64,000 bases of DNA from an uncultured Rhodospirillaceae bacterium (GTDB lineage: Bacteria; Pseudomonadota; Alphaproteobacteria; Azospirillales; Azospirillaceae). Position numbers and translations under genes: made by a program. The stretch covers positions 1 through 64,000 of the forward strand of contig CALBDS010000016.1 of the NCBI GenBank assembly GCA_937927415.1, read 5' to 3'. The notes under the pieces are model-generated. The model ran no database searches. It had not been told where the DNA came from and saw only the letters and a program-made list of their open reading frames with translations. Below, one piece after another: positions 1 to 9,231 of this stretch (its first letter is position 1; the number at the start of each line of letters is the position of its first letter).

Positions 1-2
1 GC

Positions 3-2408
3 TTCGTCTGGCCCGGCGTGGTGCTGCTGGAGGAGGACGGCGCGCTGATGGCCGTCGTCGAGTACGGCGGCCGCGACCAGGACGGCCAGGACCCGGCCGA
101 GCGGATGCAGACGGCGCTGGCCGCCGGCAACGTGCTGTTCCCCTTCACCGGCGGCTGGACCTTCCATTTCGAGATGCAGCGGCGCGAGGTCGGCGGTTAT
201 CCGCGCTCCACCGGAACGCACCCGGTGTCCGAGCTGATTGATCGGGAGCGGCGTGAGCGCCTCGACGCCGCCGGCCGGCAGCTTCGCACCCGCACCTTCG
301 TGGCGATCACGTACACGCCGTCGCGGCCGACCACCCGCACGGTGGCGTCCTGGTTCACCCGCAACCCGCCCGAACGCGCCCGGCCGGACGTCATGCGCGA
401 CCACGTCGAGCCCTTCCGTCAGCTCGTGCTTCAGTTCGCCAGCCTGCTCGGCCGCGCCGTCGGCTGGGCGCGCATGCTGGACGACGATGGCGTGCAGACC
501 CTGCTGCACAACTGCGTCTCGCCCCTGTACCAGCGCCACGTCACCGCCCCCGACATCCCCGGCTTCCCGATCAAGGCCAACCTCGTGGACGTCGGCTTCA
601 AGCCCGGCTCCTTCCCGGCCTGGAGCAATGGCGGGGCCGAATGGCCGGTCCGCATGATCGGCATCGGCGGCTACCCCAAGGTCAGCCACCCCGGCCTGCT
701 CAACGTGCTGGACAAGCTGCCCTTTCCATTCCGCTGGTCGGTGCGCTTCGAGGCGATGGACCACGTCCAGGCGCGCGGCGTCTTCGCCGCTCTGTGGCGC
801 AAGCACGACGACACCTCCTACGACTGGCGCTCGGTGCTGCTGCGCGCGGTCGGCGGCTACGCCGCCCTGCGCCACGACCCGGTCGGCGTCATGGAGGCGC
901 TGGAGGCCGAGGCCGCCCGGCTGGAGGCCGAGCAGGCCGGCACCAGCTCGGGCTGGATGACGCCGACCGCCGTGCTGTGGGGCCGGTCCGTCGAGGAGGT
1001 GGAGGAGCGCCGCGACGAGCTGGTCAAGGCGCTGCGCACGCTGGGCTTCACCGTGATCGAGGAGACCTGGGGCGCCGAGCGGGCGTGGTACGGCACGCTG
1101 CCCGGCCATGTCCGCCCGAATCCCCGCAAGGTGCCGCTGACCCAGGTCCAGCTCGCCGACTTCCTCATCCTGTCGTCGGCCTGGGGCGGGCCGGAGCGCA
1201 ACCCGCACCTCAAGTGCGATCCGCTGATGCAGGTGGAGGCCGAGGGCGGCACCCCGCTGATGCTCGACATCCACCAGGGCCAAGACGGCGCGGCGCTGGT
1301 GATCGGGCCGCCGCGCACCGGCAAGTCCACCGTGCTCGCCGTCCTGGGCCACCAGTTCCTTGCCCGTGCGGCCGGTGCCCGCGTGGTGTGGATCGACGTG
1401 GACGCCACCGAGAGCACCAGCCTCGTCGCCACCTGGGCGGCCGGCGGCGAGTTCCTGTCCATGGGCTCCGGCGATGGCGCGCTCAATGACCTCGCCTTGC
1501 AGCCGCTGGCCGACGTCGACACCCCCAACGGTTTCGCCTGGGGCCACGGCTTCGTCATGGATCTGCTGCGCCTCCAGGGCGTGCTGGCGCCGGGCAACCT
1601 GTCGGCGGCGCAAGCCGGCGACGCGGTGGACGCGGCGCTGCACCTGCTGGCCGTCTCGCCACCAAGCGAGCGCACGCTGTCGCACCTCGCCCACCTGGTG
1701 CAGGACAACATCATCCGCATCGCTCTGGAGCCCTACTGCCGCGGCGGTCCCTACGGCGACCTCGTCGATGCGGCGGAGGACCGCTTCCTCGGCTCCGCCT
1801 GGACCACGGTGGACATCGGCGCGCTGATCGACCGCGGCCCCGGCGCCGCCCCGGTGATCAAGGCGCTGTTCCGCCGCTTCTACCGGCTGTTCGAGGACGG
1901 CCGGCCGACCCTGTTCCTGGTGGACGAGGCGTTCAAGGCGCTGAAGCACCAGCCGGCCGAGCTGGACGAGCTGCGCCGGCGCGGACCGAAGAAGAACGTC
2001 GCGCTCGTGCTCGCCACCCACCAGCTCGACGACATCGAGGGCTCGGCCATCGCGGCGATGCTGAAGACCATCCAGGTCCTGGTGCTGCTCGCCGACCCCA
2101 ACGCCGCCAAGCGTTCCATCCTGCGCGACTGGGGGCTGAACGCCACCCAGGCCGGCCAGGTCGCCCGCGCCATGCCGCGCCGCGACCTCTTCTTCAAGAC
2201 CCCCGAGGGCAGCCGGCTCGGCCAGCTCACCCTCGATCCCGCCGCCCTGGCGGTCTGCGGCTGCGGCGGGGCCGCCCACAAGCGCCGGGCCTTCGAGCTG
2301 AGGGCCGACGTCGGGCCGCAGCGCTTCGCCGTGGAATGGCTGCGCCGCAACGGCCTGAAGGACGCCGCCGACACCCTGGAGACACCCCATGAAGGAGACA
2401 CTCCATGA
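3..2408 (+). CDS. trbE: Conjugal transfer ATPase TrbE/VirB4 (5' end cut by window)
   Basis: Inner-membrane ATPase that powers pilus assembly and substrate transfer in P-type type IV secretion. The frame is open from base 3, so the start lies upstream of the window; the GTG at 18 is only an internal valine. A Walker A motif GPPRTGKST lies near residue 430 counted from base 18, and a Walker B motif LFLVDEA near residue 630, both expected in the C-terminal RecA-like domain. The stop codon overlaps the ATG of the next gene (2405), which indicates translational coupling. The gene order downstream (J-K-L-F-G-I) is that of trb operons, which supports TrbE over other VirB4 types. Very high GC, like the rest of this operon. 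Confidence 0.9.
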   Translation, partial: FVWPGVVLLEEDGALMAVVEYGGRDQDGQDPAERMQTALAAGNVLFPFTGGWTFHFEMQRREVGGYPRSTGTHPVSELIDRERRERLDAAGRQLRTRTFVAITYTPSRPTTRTVASWFTRNPPERARPDVMRDHVEPFRQLVLQFASLLGRAVGWARMLDDDGVQTLLHNCVSPLYQRHVTAPDIPGFPIKANLVDVGFKPGSFPAWSNGGAEWPVRMIGIGGYPKVSHPGLLNVLDKLPFPFRWSVRFEAMDHVQARGVFAALWRKHDDTSYDWRSVLLRAVGGYAALRHDPVGVMEALEAEAARLEAEQAGTSSGWMTPTAVLWGRSVEEVEERRDELVKALRTLGFTVIEETWGAERAWYGTLPGHVRPNPRKVPLTQVQLADFLILSSAWGGPERNPHLKCDPLMQVEAEGGTPLMLDIHQGQDGAALVIGPPRTGKSTVLAVLGHQFLARAAGARVVWIDVDATESTSLVATWAAGGEFLSMGSGDGALNDLALQPLADVDTPNGFAWGHGFVMDLLRLQGVLAPGNLSAAQAGDAVDAALHLLAVSPPSERTLSHLAHLVQDNIIRIALEPYCRGGPYGDLVDAAEDRFLGSAWTTVDIGALIDRGPGAAPVIKALFRRFYRLFEDGRPTLFLVDEAFKALKHQPAELDELRRRGPKKNVALVLATHQLDDIEGSAIAAMLKTIQVLVLLADPNAAKRSILRDWGLNATQAGQVARAMPRRDLFFKTPEGSRLGQLTLDPAALAVCGCGGAAHKRRAFELRADVGPQRFAVEWLRRNGLKDAADTLETPHEGDTP

Positions 2409-3310
2409 GGATCAGCACCCTGCGTGCCGCCACGGCGGCGCTCGCTCTCACGGTCGGTCTGACCGCCGGCCCGCCTCCGGCCCACGCCTTCCTGGGCGGG
2501 CTGCTCAACAGCTTCTTCGGCGGTGGTGGCGGAGGCGGCTGCTTTTCCGAGGGGGGCGACGGGCTGTTCGGCACCGCGCTGTCCGTCGCCGCCGGTTACG
2601 TCACCGGTGGCGCCGCCGGGGCCGCCATGGGGGCCGGCTCCAGCCTGACGGGGAGCGGCGGCTCCCAGGCGCCCGGCTGCCCGATCATGGAGAGCGAGCC
2701 CCTGATCGTCGAGGGCATGGTCCAGCGCCAGGAGGTCGAGATCATCGCCCAGACCGCCCACATGCTCACCCAGATCGACAACATGATCCGCATGCGGCGA
2801 CTGTCGGATCTCGACACCCGCGTCGCGGTGGCCGTCCGGCTCGGCGAGGCCCGCCGCGCGGCCGGTCTGGTGGACCGGGTGCTGTGGAGCCTGGACGGCG
2901 TCGGGCAGCAGTTCGCCGACCTCTACCCCGACGCCCTGCCCGAGGGCATGTCCGCCGAGGCCCTGGCGGAGCATCAGGCCGAGCAGGCGCGTCTCGCCCG
3001 GGACGCCAGCCGGGCGAGCAAGCTGGTCTCGGCCGACGTCATGACCGGGATCGAGGACTACCCGGCCCGTGCCCGGGCGCTGATGGCGGCACTGAAGGAC
3101 TGCGACGGCCAGACCTGCGCCATCGACGCCGGCACCCAGGCGACGCTGCTCAACGCCGAGGTCGCCGGCCAGCTCCTGATGATGCAGGCGGCCCACCACC
3201 GGGCGGCGGAAGCCCAGCTCGACTACGAGCAGGCCGCCGTCGAGCGTGCCCGCCAGCACACCCGCATCAACTGGCAGGGCCTCGACACCTACGGCGCACC
3301 GGGGAGCTGA
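2405..3310 (+). CDS. trbJ: Conjugal transfer protein TrbJ/VirB5-like
   Basis: Probable periplasmic, minor-pilus protein of the conjugation apparatus, 301 aa. A signal peptide (Arg at position 2, hydrophobic stretch, cleavage near AHA-FLGG) is followed by a glycine-rich stretch (residues about 33-50), a second glycine/alanine-rich hydrophobic segment (about 60-90), and a long helical, charged region that resembles the coiled part of TrbJ/VirB5. Three or four cysteines lie in the mature part. The start overlaps the trbE stop by 4 bp (ATGA). Identification rests mainly on the position between trbE and trbL; sequence similarity to RP4 TrbJ seems weak by eye. Confidence 0.65.
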   Translation: MRISTLRAATAALALTVGLTAGPPPAHAFLGGLLNSFFGGGGGGGCFSEGGDGLFGTALSVAAGYVTGGAAGAAMGAGSSLTGSGGSQAPGCPIMESEPLIVEGMVQRQEVEIIAQTAHMLTQIDNMIRMRRLSDLDTRVAVAVRLGEARRAAGLVDRVLWSLDGVGQQFADLYPDALPEGMSAEALAEHQAEQARLARDASRASKLVSADVMTGIEDYPARARALMAALKDCDGQTCAIDAGTQATLLNAEVAGQLLMMQAAHHRAAEAQLDYEQAAVERARQHTRINWQGLDTYGAPGS

Positions 3311-3313
3311 GCC

Positions 3314-3490
3314 ATGACGGCACGCTCGATCCTGATCGCGCTGGGCGCGATGCTGGTCGTCAGCATCATCGGCGCCGTGGCCCTGGTGCTGTACGCCCGC
3401 TCCGACAACGGGGCGTCCGCCCTGGAGCGGTTGGAGCGCAGCAACCCGGCTTGGAAGGGCATCGGCACATACACCGTACCGGAAAGGTGA
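3314..3490 (+). CDS. Small single-span membrane protein at the trbK position
   Basis: A 58-residue ORF with ATG at 3314, three bases after the trbJ stop, and a stop five bases before trbL. It has one N-terminal hydrophobic segment (residues about 5-27), then a short hydrophilic tail rich in Arg, Glu and Asn. In trb operons this slot holds TrbK, the entry-exclusion lipoprotein. No lipobox cysteine is present here, so equivalence to TrbK is inferred from position only. It could instead be an unrelated small membrane subunit. Confidence 0.6.
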   Translation: MTARSILIALGAMLVVSIIGAVALVLYARSDNGASALERLERSNPAWKGIGTYTVPER

Positions 3491-3495
3491 CCACC

Positions 3496-4809
3496 ATGGA
3501 CGTCAGTGCCCTCTCGGTCGTCCTGCACCAGCTCACCGCCGCCGTCGTCACCGGCCTTGGCCTGCTCGGGCCGGACGTGCAAACAGCGCTGCGCCTGCTG
3601 ATGACGTTCTCCTACACGCTGGCCCTGCTGCTCTGGCTGTTCGAGGGCAAGGCGGCGGTGCACGGCCCCTTCCTGCGCATGCTGCTGAAGTTCGCCGCCA
3701 TCGGCGCGTTGGTCGAGTGGTTTCCCGCCGGCTCCGCCGCGCTGATGCAGGCCGCCGCCCAGCAGGGACTCAACCTCGGCCCTGGCGGCGGCTTCGCCCT
3801 CGACGACCCCGGCTACATCGCCCACCTCGGCATCCAGGCGGTGATCCCGCTGATGCAGCGCGTCAAGGAGATGCTGGGGCCGGTCGATTTCTTCCTGAAC
3901 TTCGTCGAGATCGTCATCTTCCTGCTGGCCGCCCTGGTGGTGATCGTCAGCTTCTGCATCCTGGCCATCCAGGTGTTCCTCGCCTTCCTGGAATACCGGC
4001 TGCTGTCGCTGGCCGCCTACCTCGCCATCCCCTTCGCCGTGCTGGGACCGACCAGCTTCGTGGCCGAGCGCGCCATCGGCTACATCGCCGCCACCGCGCT
4101 CAAGCTGCTGGTGCTCGGCTGCGTCATCGCCATGTGCAGCGCCACCCTGCTGGCGCTGACCTTCCAGGGCACCCCGACGCTGGCCCAGGCCTTTGGGGTG
4201 GCGGTGCTGGCGGCGGCGATCTTCGTGCTCGCCATCAAGGCGCCGCGCGCCGCCGCCGGGCTGGTCAACGGCGGCCCGGTGATGGACGGCATGACGGCGC
4301 TGGCGGCCCTCTGGACCGCCGGCTGGCTCGGCATGCGCAGCATGGCTGGTGCTGCGGCCGCGACCACCGGGGCGCCCGGTAGCCTTGCCGTCGGCGCCTC
4401 GGCGGTGTGGAGCGGCCTGCGTCATGTGACGACTGGTGCAACCGCGTCCGTCGGCAGCACCGGCGGGACCGGGGGCGGCGCTGGTGGCGGGACCGGCGGT
4501 GATTCCACCGGGCGTCGTTACCCGGCTGGCCGCTTCGGCGGTTCCCGGGCTTCGGCCCCGCGCGGCAGCGGCTGGGACAAGCCGATGACCGACGCCCAGC
4601 GCGGCGAACTTGACCGTCTCGCCGCCGGCCGCACCGTCGATCCCAATCTCACCCGCGGGCAGGCCAGCCGGCTTATCGAACGCTGGGGCGGCGAGGATTC
4701 CTGGCTGCGCCGTTCCGCCTTCAACGCCACCGAACGGCCGCAGGACCCGCCGGGCAAGACGCCCGGAACGGATCGCCGCGCCGACGACAAGGAGATCGAC
4801 CCGTCATGA
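3496..4809 (+). CDS. trbL: Conjugal transfer membrane protein TrbL/VirB6
   Basis: Polytopic inner-membrane channel component, 437 aa. The ATG at 3496 was chosen because it follows trbK by 5 bp and opens directly into the hydrophobic protein; the frame is open far upstream, but that part overlaps trbJ and is a shadow. At least six hydrophobic segments lie between residues about 15 and 300. The C-terminal tail is rich in Gly, Ser and Thr with a run of short glycine-threonine repeats (about 320-345), followed by a charged region. Long hydrophilic tails of this kind are common in TrbL. The stop overlaps the ATG of trbF (ATGA, 4806). Confidence 0.85.
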   Translation: MDVSALSVVLHQLTAAVVTGLGLLGPDVQTALRLLMTFSYTLALLLWLFEGKAAVHGPFLRMLLKFAAIGALVEWFPAGSAALMQAAAQQGLNLGPGGGFALDDPGYIAHLGIQAVIPLMQRVKEMLGPVDFFLNFVEIVIFLLAALVVIVSFCILAIQVFLAFLEYRLLSLAAYLAIPFAVLGPTSFVAERAIGYIAATALKLLVLGCVIAMCSATLLALTFQGTPTLAQAFGVAVLAAAIFVLAIKAPRAAAGLVNGGPVMDGMTALAALWTAGWLGMRSMAGAAAATTGAPGSLAVGASAVWSGLRHVTTGATASVGSTGGTGGGAGGGTGGDSTGRRYPAGRFGGSRASAPRGSGWDKPMTDAQRGELDRLAAGRTVDPNLTRGQASRLIERWGGEDSWLRRSAFNATERPQDPPGKTPGTDRRADDKEIDPS

Positions 4810-5576
4810 AGGAGCGCGTCGTCAACGTCTACGACCCGCCGCCGGCGGCCGTGCCCGACAGTGCGAAGTACCTCGCCGCCATGACCTACCGCGCCAGCCG
4901 CGAGGCCAAGGCGCTGCGGCTGAAGCGCTGGACCTTCGCCCTGGCCGTGCTCGGCCTGTCCTGGGGCTCGCTGATGACCTGGGACAACCTGCGCATCGCC
5001 GGCAAGCTGGTGGAGATCGCCCGGTACAAGCCGGTCTACCGCGTCGAGCAGGCGATGGACGGCCACCAGCGCCTCGTGCTGCTCGACAACACCATCACCG
5101 TGACCAAGGGCGTCCGGATCAACGCCGTCCAGTGGTTCGTCCGCTGGCAGCGGCAGATCGGCACCGACCCGGTGATGCTGGCCAGGGACCGCGCCGCCGC
5201 CCGCGCCCGGCTGACCGGCGGCGCCGAGCGCAAGTGGGACGCCCTGCTGGCGGCCGACCTCGCCCCGGCCGAGGGCTGGACCCGCGACGTCGCCGACGTC
5301 CGCGTCCAGGAGCGCGAGGCCGACCCGAAGACCGGCGCTACCGCCTTCTACGTGGTGTGGACGGAGACGGTGTACCGGGACTTCAAGCCGCGCGCGAAGG
5401 CGATGATGAGCGCCGCCGTGGTCACTGTGGACGGCCCGTCGCGCGAGGGCGCGCTCGACGGCGTGTCGATCTCCGGCTTCTCCGAGCCCAGCGGCACGCC
5501 GCTGAAGGCCGAGACGAAGGAGCCGGCCAAAGCCCACCCCATTTCCCCGTCCGAAACGATGGAGCCCCAGCCATGA
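4806..5576 (+). CDS. trbF: Conjugal transfer protein TrbF/VirB8
   Basis: Bitopic inner-membrane assembly factor of the secretion channel, 256 aa. It has a short cytoplasmic N-terminus, one membrane segment (residues about 40-58: FALAVLGLSWGSLMTW), and a periplasmic domain whose pattern (VQWFVRWQRQIGTDP, then FYVVWTETVYRDF) fits the VirB8/TrbF NTF2-like fold. It is coupled to trbL by a 4-bp overlap, and its own stop overlaps the ATG of trbG. Family and neighbours agree. Confidence 0.85.
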   Translation: MKERVVNVYDPPPAAVPDSAKYLAAMTYRASREAKALRLKRWTFALAVLGLSWGSLMTWDNLRIAGKLVEIARYKPVYRVEQAMDGHQRLVLLDNTITVTKGVRINAVQWFVRWQRQIGTDPVMLARDRAAARARLTGGAERKWDALLAADLAPAEGWTRDVADVRVQEREADPKTGATAFYVVWTETVYRDFKPRAKAMMSAAVVTVDGPSREGALDGVSISGFSEPSGTPLKAETKEPAKAHPISPSETMEPQP

Positions 5577-6529
5577 GACTCCCGGTTTCCCTGCTGGCGC
5601 TGCCGCTGCTCGCCGCCTGCGCCACCGAGCCGTCCTCGGCGCCAGCCGCCGGTCCCGCCATTCCGCAACGCCCCTACACGCTGGCCAACCTGCACATCCC
5701 GCCGACGGCGATGGAGCGCGAGCCGAAGGAGAAGGCGGGGCCGCGGCCGTCGCGGGTGCAGACGCGCAGCTGGGTCGGGCAGGCCAACGAGGCGGCGCTC
5801 GACCTGCCGACGCTGACCTGCTTCAAGGGCAAGAGCTGCGAGTACTGGTACCAGCCCGACCTGCAATACCTCGTCTACATGGCCGAGGGAAACCAGACGC
5901 TGGTCTGCCTGAAGCCCGGCGAGGTGGTACGCGACATCGTCGCCCCCGGCGCCCAGGTGTGGATTCCCCACCAGCCCTACAGCTTCGGCAAGGGCGTCCA
6001 GCGCACCGAGTGCATCGCCTTCATGCCGCGCCGCGCCGGCCTCAACCAGCAGATCTCCGTCTTCACCAGCGAGCGCAAATACGATCTCAACGTCGAGACG
6101 CACAGGCGCACCCACCACGTCGAGGTGCGCTGGCGCTACCCTGAGGACTACCTCGCCACCCTGAACGGTCAAGCGGCCGCTCTTCCCAGCGCCGCCGGCG
6201 ACCGGCGCGACCGCACCACCGAGCTGGCCACCCGGGACCGCCGCTGCACCTACACGCTCGACGGCGACACGCCGGAGTGGCGGCCGGTGCCGACCCCCGA
6301 CGGCCAGCCGCCGGTGTGCGACGACGGCGAGGTGACAGTCATCAACTTCACCCCCGGCGCGCTCGGCGCCTACGGCGCGCCGATCCTCTGGCGCATCGGC
6401 GCCGACGGCACCCGCATCCCCGTCCAGTACGGCCGGATGAACGCCACCTACCGCGTCGCCGGCATCCACGACCACCTGCTGCTGGCCATCGGCGCGCAGG
6501 AAGTCCACATCCGGAGGACCCGCCCGTGA
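5573..6529 (+). CDS. trbG: Conjugal transfer outer-membrane lipoprotein TrbG/VirB9
   Basis: Core-complex protein of the type IV secretion channel, 318 aa. The ATG at 5573 (ATGA overlap with trbF) gives a clear lipoprotein signal peptide with lipobox LLAAC; longer in-frame starts run through trbF and are rejected. Two VirB9 regions are visible: an N-terminal beta region (residues about 85-185, with VYMAEGNQTLVCLKPGEVV) and a C-terminal domain with VINFTPGALGAYGAPILW and a final VHIRRT. The stop overlaps the GTG of trbI. Confidence 0.87.
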   Translation: MRLPVSLLALPLLAACATEPSSAPAAGPAIPQRPYTLANLHIPPTAMEREPKEKAGPRPSRVQTRSWVGQANEAALDLPTLTCFKGKSCEYWYQPDLQYLVYMAEGNQTLVCLKPGEVVRDIVAPGAQVWIPHQPYSFGKGVQRTECIAFMPRRAGLNQQISVFTSERKYDLNVETHRRTHHVEVRWRYPEDYLATLNGQAAALPSAAGDRRDRTTELATRDRRCTYTLDGDTPEWRPVPTPDGQPPVCDDGEVTVINFTPGALGAYGAPILWRIGADGTRIPVQYGRMNATYRVAGIHDHLLLAIGAQEVHIRRTRP

Positions 6530-7530
6530 CCGCGACCAACGACACCCAGCCGCCGCTGCCGCCCGATCCGCTGGCCCGCCACCGGGTGATCACCTCCGGT
6601 CCGCACGTCGTCCGCATCTTGCTGGTGGCGGCCGTGGTGATCGGGTTGGGGCTGGTCGCCTACATGCTGGGCCGCAGCCAGGGGGCCGGGGGCCTGCCCA
6701 AGCTGTCCGCCGCCCTCGGCCCGACCCAGCCGGAGCCGCAGCTGCCCAGCTACGAGGACATGGCGCCGAAGCCGGCCCCGGCGCCGCCACCGGCCCCCCG
6801 CATCGAGAAGAAGGAACCGCCTCTGCCGGCACGGCCGCCGGCCAAGGAGCCCCCGAAGGAGGACGAACTGCGCAAGAAGGCGATGGAGGCCGGCGTCGGC
6901 GGCTGGAGCCGCAAGGAGGATACGGGCGCCGTGACCGCCGTCCAGGCCGGAACGTCGGACTTCGCCGTCGCCGGTTCCGACTGCTTCGTGCCGCCGGGCA
7001 CGCCGATCCCCTTGCTGACGGTGAACCGCGTGGTGACCGAGCGCGGCGGCATCGTCACCGCGCGGGTGACGCAGGACGTCTGGGACGCCGGCTTCTCCTG
7101 CCTGGCGGTGCCGGCCGGCTCGGTGGTGACGCTGGACGTGGGCAGCGGCGTGACCAAGGGGCAGAAGCGCATCGAGGTGGCCAACCCGGTGATCACCCGG
7201 CCTTGGCCGCGCAATGACATGGTGCGTGTCGCCGCTGTCGGAGCGGACGCCACCGGTGCGGCGGGGCTGGCCGGGTCGGTGGAGGTGCCGTGGCTCCAGA
7301 CCGGCTTGCTGATCGCCGCCAGCGCGGCAACGGACGTCGCGGCGGCGGCGCTGACCGGCGGCGGCAGCCTGATCGGCGGCATGCTCGGACACAGCATCGA
7401 TCGCCCCCTCGACAAGGCGGCCAAGGACCTGCTCGACCGGGCGCCCGTCATCACGCTTGATGCCGGAGAGCCGGTGCTGCTGCTGTTGCGGAGCGGTCTG
7501 AAGGCCGATGACTTCGGCCGGGCTCGCTGA
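6526..7530 (+). CDS. trbI: Conjugal transfer protein TrbI/VirB10
   Basis: Core-complex scaffold spanning inner membrane to outer membrane, 334 aa. GTG at 6526 overlaps the trbG stop (GTGA). One membrane segment lies near residues 27-45, then a proline-rich linker (about 65-110), then the C-terminal VirB10 beta-barrel domain (from about 140) including FVPPGTPIPLLTVNRVVTE and GSVVTLDVGSG. It is the last gene of the operon in this window. Its 3' 300 bp are repeated in diverged form 28 bp downstream. Confidence 0.9.
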   Translation: MTATNDTQPPLPPDPLARHRVITSGPHVVRILLVAAVVIGLGLVAYMLGRSQGAGGLPKLSAALGPTQPEPQLPSYEDMAPKPAPAPPPAPRIEKKEPPLPARPPAKEPPKEDELRKKAMEAGVGGWSRKEDTGAVTAVQAGTSDFAVAGSDCFVPPGTPIPLLTVNRVVTERGGIVTARVTQDVWDAGFSCLAVPAGSVVTLDVGSGVTKGQKRIEVANPVITRPWPRNDMVRVAAVGADATGAAGLAGSVEVPWLQTGLLIAASAATDVAAAALTGGGSLIGGMLGHSIDRPLDKAAKDLLDRAPVITLDAGEPVLLLLRSGLKADDFGRAR

Positions 7531-7557
7531 GCGGCGGTTCGATCACCGGCGCCGGTT

Positions 7558-7859
7558 GTGCGTGTCGCCGCTGTCGGAGCGGACGCCACCGGTGCGGCGG
7601 GGCTGGTCGGATCGGTGGAGGTGCCGTGGCTCCAGACCGGGCGGTTGATCGCCGCCAGCACGGCGGTGGACGTCGCGGCGACGGCGCTTACGGGTGGCGG
7701 CAGTCTGCTCGGTACCGTTCCGGGGCGGAGCGTGGAAAGCCCGTTGAACCGTGCCGCCAAAGACATGCTGGAGCGGGCACCAGTCATCACCTTCGAAGCT
7801 GGCGAGCCTCTTCTTCTGGTACTTCGCGGGGGTCTGCGGATGGATGATTTCCGCCGGTT
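7558..7859 (+). pseudogene. Second, diverged 3' fragment of trbI
   Basis: About 100 codons matching the last 100 residues of the upstream TrbI (AAVGADATGAAGL, then EVPWLQTG, AAKDMLERAPVIT, GEPLLLVLRGGL). The first 85 bp are almost identical to bases 7223-7308, after which the two copies differ at many synonymous and some coding positions. This suggests that a crossover joined the 3' ends of two different trbI alleles. There is no start codon or ribosome site of its own, and the frame then runs on into sequence antisense to the LysR gene, so it is a relic. Confidence 0.8.
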
Positions 7860-8734
7860 ACCAGTGCGCGGGCTTGATCGAGAAAGCGCTGGGCCGGGGC
7901 CGATGGACCGGACGCCGGCCACGCCGCAGCGACGCTCAGGTGCAGCGGCGGCATGGTCGGCCGGTGGACGATGCCGTTTCCAGTTTCCGTCTCGAGTCTG
8001 GAGGCGGGCAGGGTAGTCAGGCCGACACCGGCAGCGACCAAGGCCAACCGGACCTCTTGGTACTGCACCGCCGCCACAACGTGCGGTGAAGCCCCGGTGG
8101 TACGGCAGCCCTCCAGTAGCACCTTGTCGGCGGCCCACGGCTCCCGGTTTGCTCCAACGATCACAGCCTCCTTAGCCAGCCGCCGGAGATCGATGACTGC
8201 TTCGGCCGCTAACGGGTGGGCTGTCGGCAGGGCTAGGTGCAGATCTTCCCGCCATAAGGTTTCCCGGTTGCCACCGTGGCCAACCGTCACCGCAGCAGGC
8301 AGCAGGACAAGGTCCAACAACTCGGCATCGAGCTGGGATAGCAAATGCGTTGCGGACCCATCGCTGACAATCACACGGTCCTCCGGGTTGATCTCTTGGA
8401 ATTTTTGTACCAATGCCGTCAACCGGCGGGCGGGAATATCGGCGGTGACACTCAGACGAAGCGGTGCGGGCACGTTGGCGGCCAGCCTCGCAATGTGGGT
8501 GGCCCGGTCGAGGGCGGTCAGGATTGCACGGACCTCATGCAAGAAAGCGGTTCCCGCTCGGGTCAAGCGCGACCCTGTTGGACTGCGTTCGACAAGACGG
8601 GTTCCTACATCGGCTTCCAGGGCACGGATCGACTGGCTGAGCGCCGGCTGGCGCAGACCGAGCCGGTGGGCGGCGCGGTGAAGACTACCAGTTTCGGCCA
8701 GTGTGTCGAAGTGATGGAGATGGCGCAAGTCCAT
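7787..8734 (-). CDS. LysR-family transcriptional regulator
   Basis: 315 aa with an N-terminal winged helix-turn-helix typical of LysR (residues 1-60: LHHFDTLAETGSLHRAA, then QPALSQSIRALEADVG) and a C-terminal effector-binding domain. LysR proteins are tetrameric regulators that respond to small molecules; the target here is unknown. The last 24 or so codons (7787-7859) are read from the antisense strand of the trbI fragment, so the native C-terminus has been replaced at the junction near 7860. The intergenic DNA upstream (8735-9231) is shared with the divergent DUF305 gene. Whether the altered tail is functional is not known. Confidence 0.85.
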   Translation of the reverse strand: MDLRHLHHFDTLAETGSLHRAAHRLGLRQPALSQSIRALEADVGTRLVERSPTGSRLTRAGTAFLHEVRAILTALDRATHIARLAANVPAPLRLSVTADIPARRLTALVQKFQEINPEDRVIVSDGSATHLLSQLDAELLDLVLLPAAVTVGHGGNRETLWREDLHLALPTAHPLAAEAVIDLRRLAKEAVIVGANREPWAADKVLLEGCRTTGASPHVVAAVQYQEVRLALVAAGVGLTTLPASRLETETGNGIVHRPTMPPLHLSVAAAWPASGPSAPAQRFLDQARALVTGGNHPSADPREVPEEEARQLRR

Positions 8735-9231
8735 GATCCGATCGCAATCTTTGCAAGAGAGTTGGCAAAAGCTTCTTCGCCATCTCCCCCTCGTAATTCA
8801 GCTTGGCGAGGATTAGGCGCCGACAATGCAAAAGCAGAATTTCAGTCAGATATCGGATATAACCGACCGAAGGCAGCCTCCCACGCAGTCGAACCTGAAA
8901 TCCCCGGTTGCCCGCTCTATGTGGGGGGGGTGTGTTTGATATACTTCGGAATTTTGATTAACCAAGACAGCGACGGTGGTCTGATTGGATTGTAACCACC
9001 GTCATTCTATTTTGAAAAAGCCGGACAGTGTCGATAGTGGTAAACTATTAGGGTTCAATTTTTTCTGTATCAAGACAGTTGTGTTTCAAAATGTAACTGG
9101 AGCGTGAAGATCCTACGGTCGCCCTGGCCAGCTGTCCGGAACGCCAAGGCCGCGGTTTGGGTTGAAGGCCTATCGGTCCGGCTGTCCCTATCACGCCGTT
9201 GCCGTGTGGCATGTTCACAGGGAGAAAACCG
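8735..9231. other. AT-rich divergent intergenic region with a perfect inverted repeat
   Basis: No credible gene. It separates the minus-strand LysR gene from the plus-strand DUF305 gene. A perfect 9-bp inverted repeat GACGGTGGT / ACCACCGTC with a 14-base loop lies at 8972-9003 and is followed by ATTCTATTTT, so it could be a weak terminator or an operator. A GTTACA half-site is present on the minus strand at 9092-9097, about 135 bp before the DUF305 start, similar in position to the copper-type motif found elsewhere in the window. Confidence 0.45.

Noticed and set aside
1880..3259. 459-codon minus-strand frame opposite trbE/trbJ
   Set aside because: Shadow ORF without domain or ribosome site.
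2389..3495. N-terminal extension of the trbL frame upstream to 2389
   Set aside because: It overlaps trbJ and trbK in another frame and is Arg/Pro/Gly-rich; the real start at 3496 follows the trbK gene.
8972..9003. Perfect 9-bp inverted repeat as a firm terminator
   Set aside because: The 14-base loop, lack of a gene ending nearby and weak T-tract make a terminator call unsafe; it is only mentioned within the intergenic entry.
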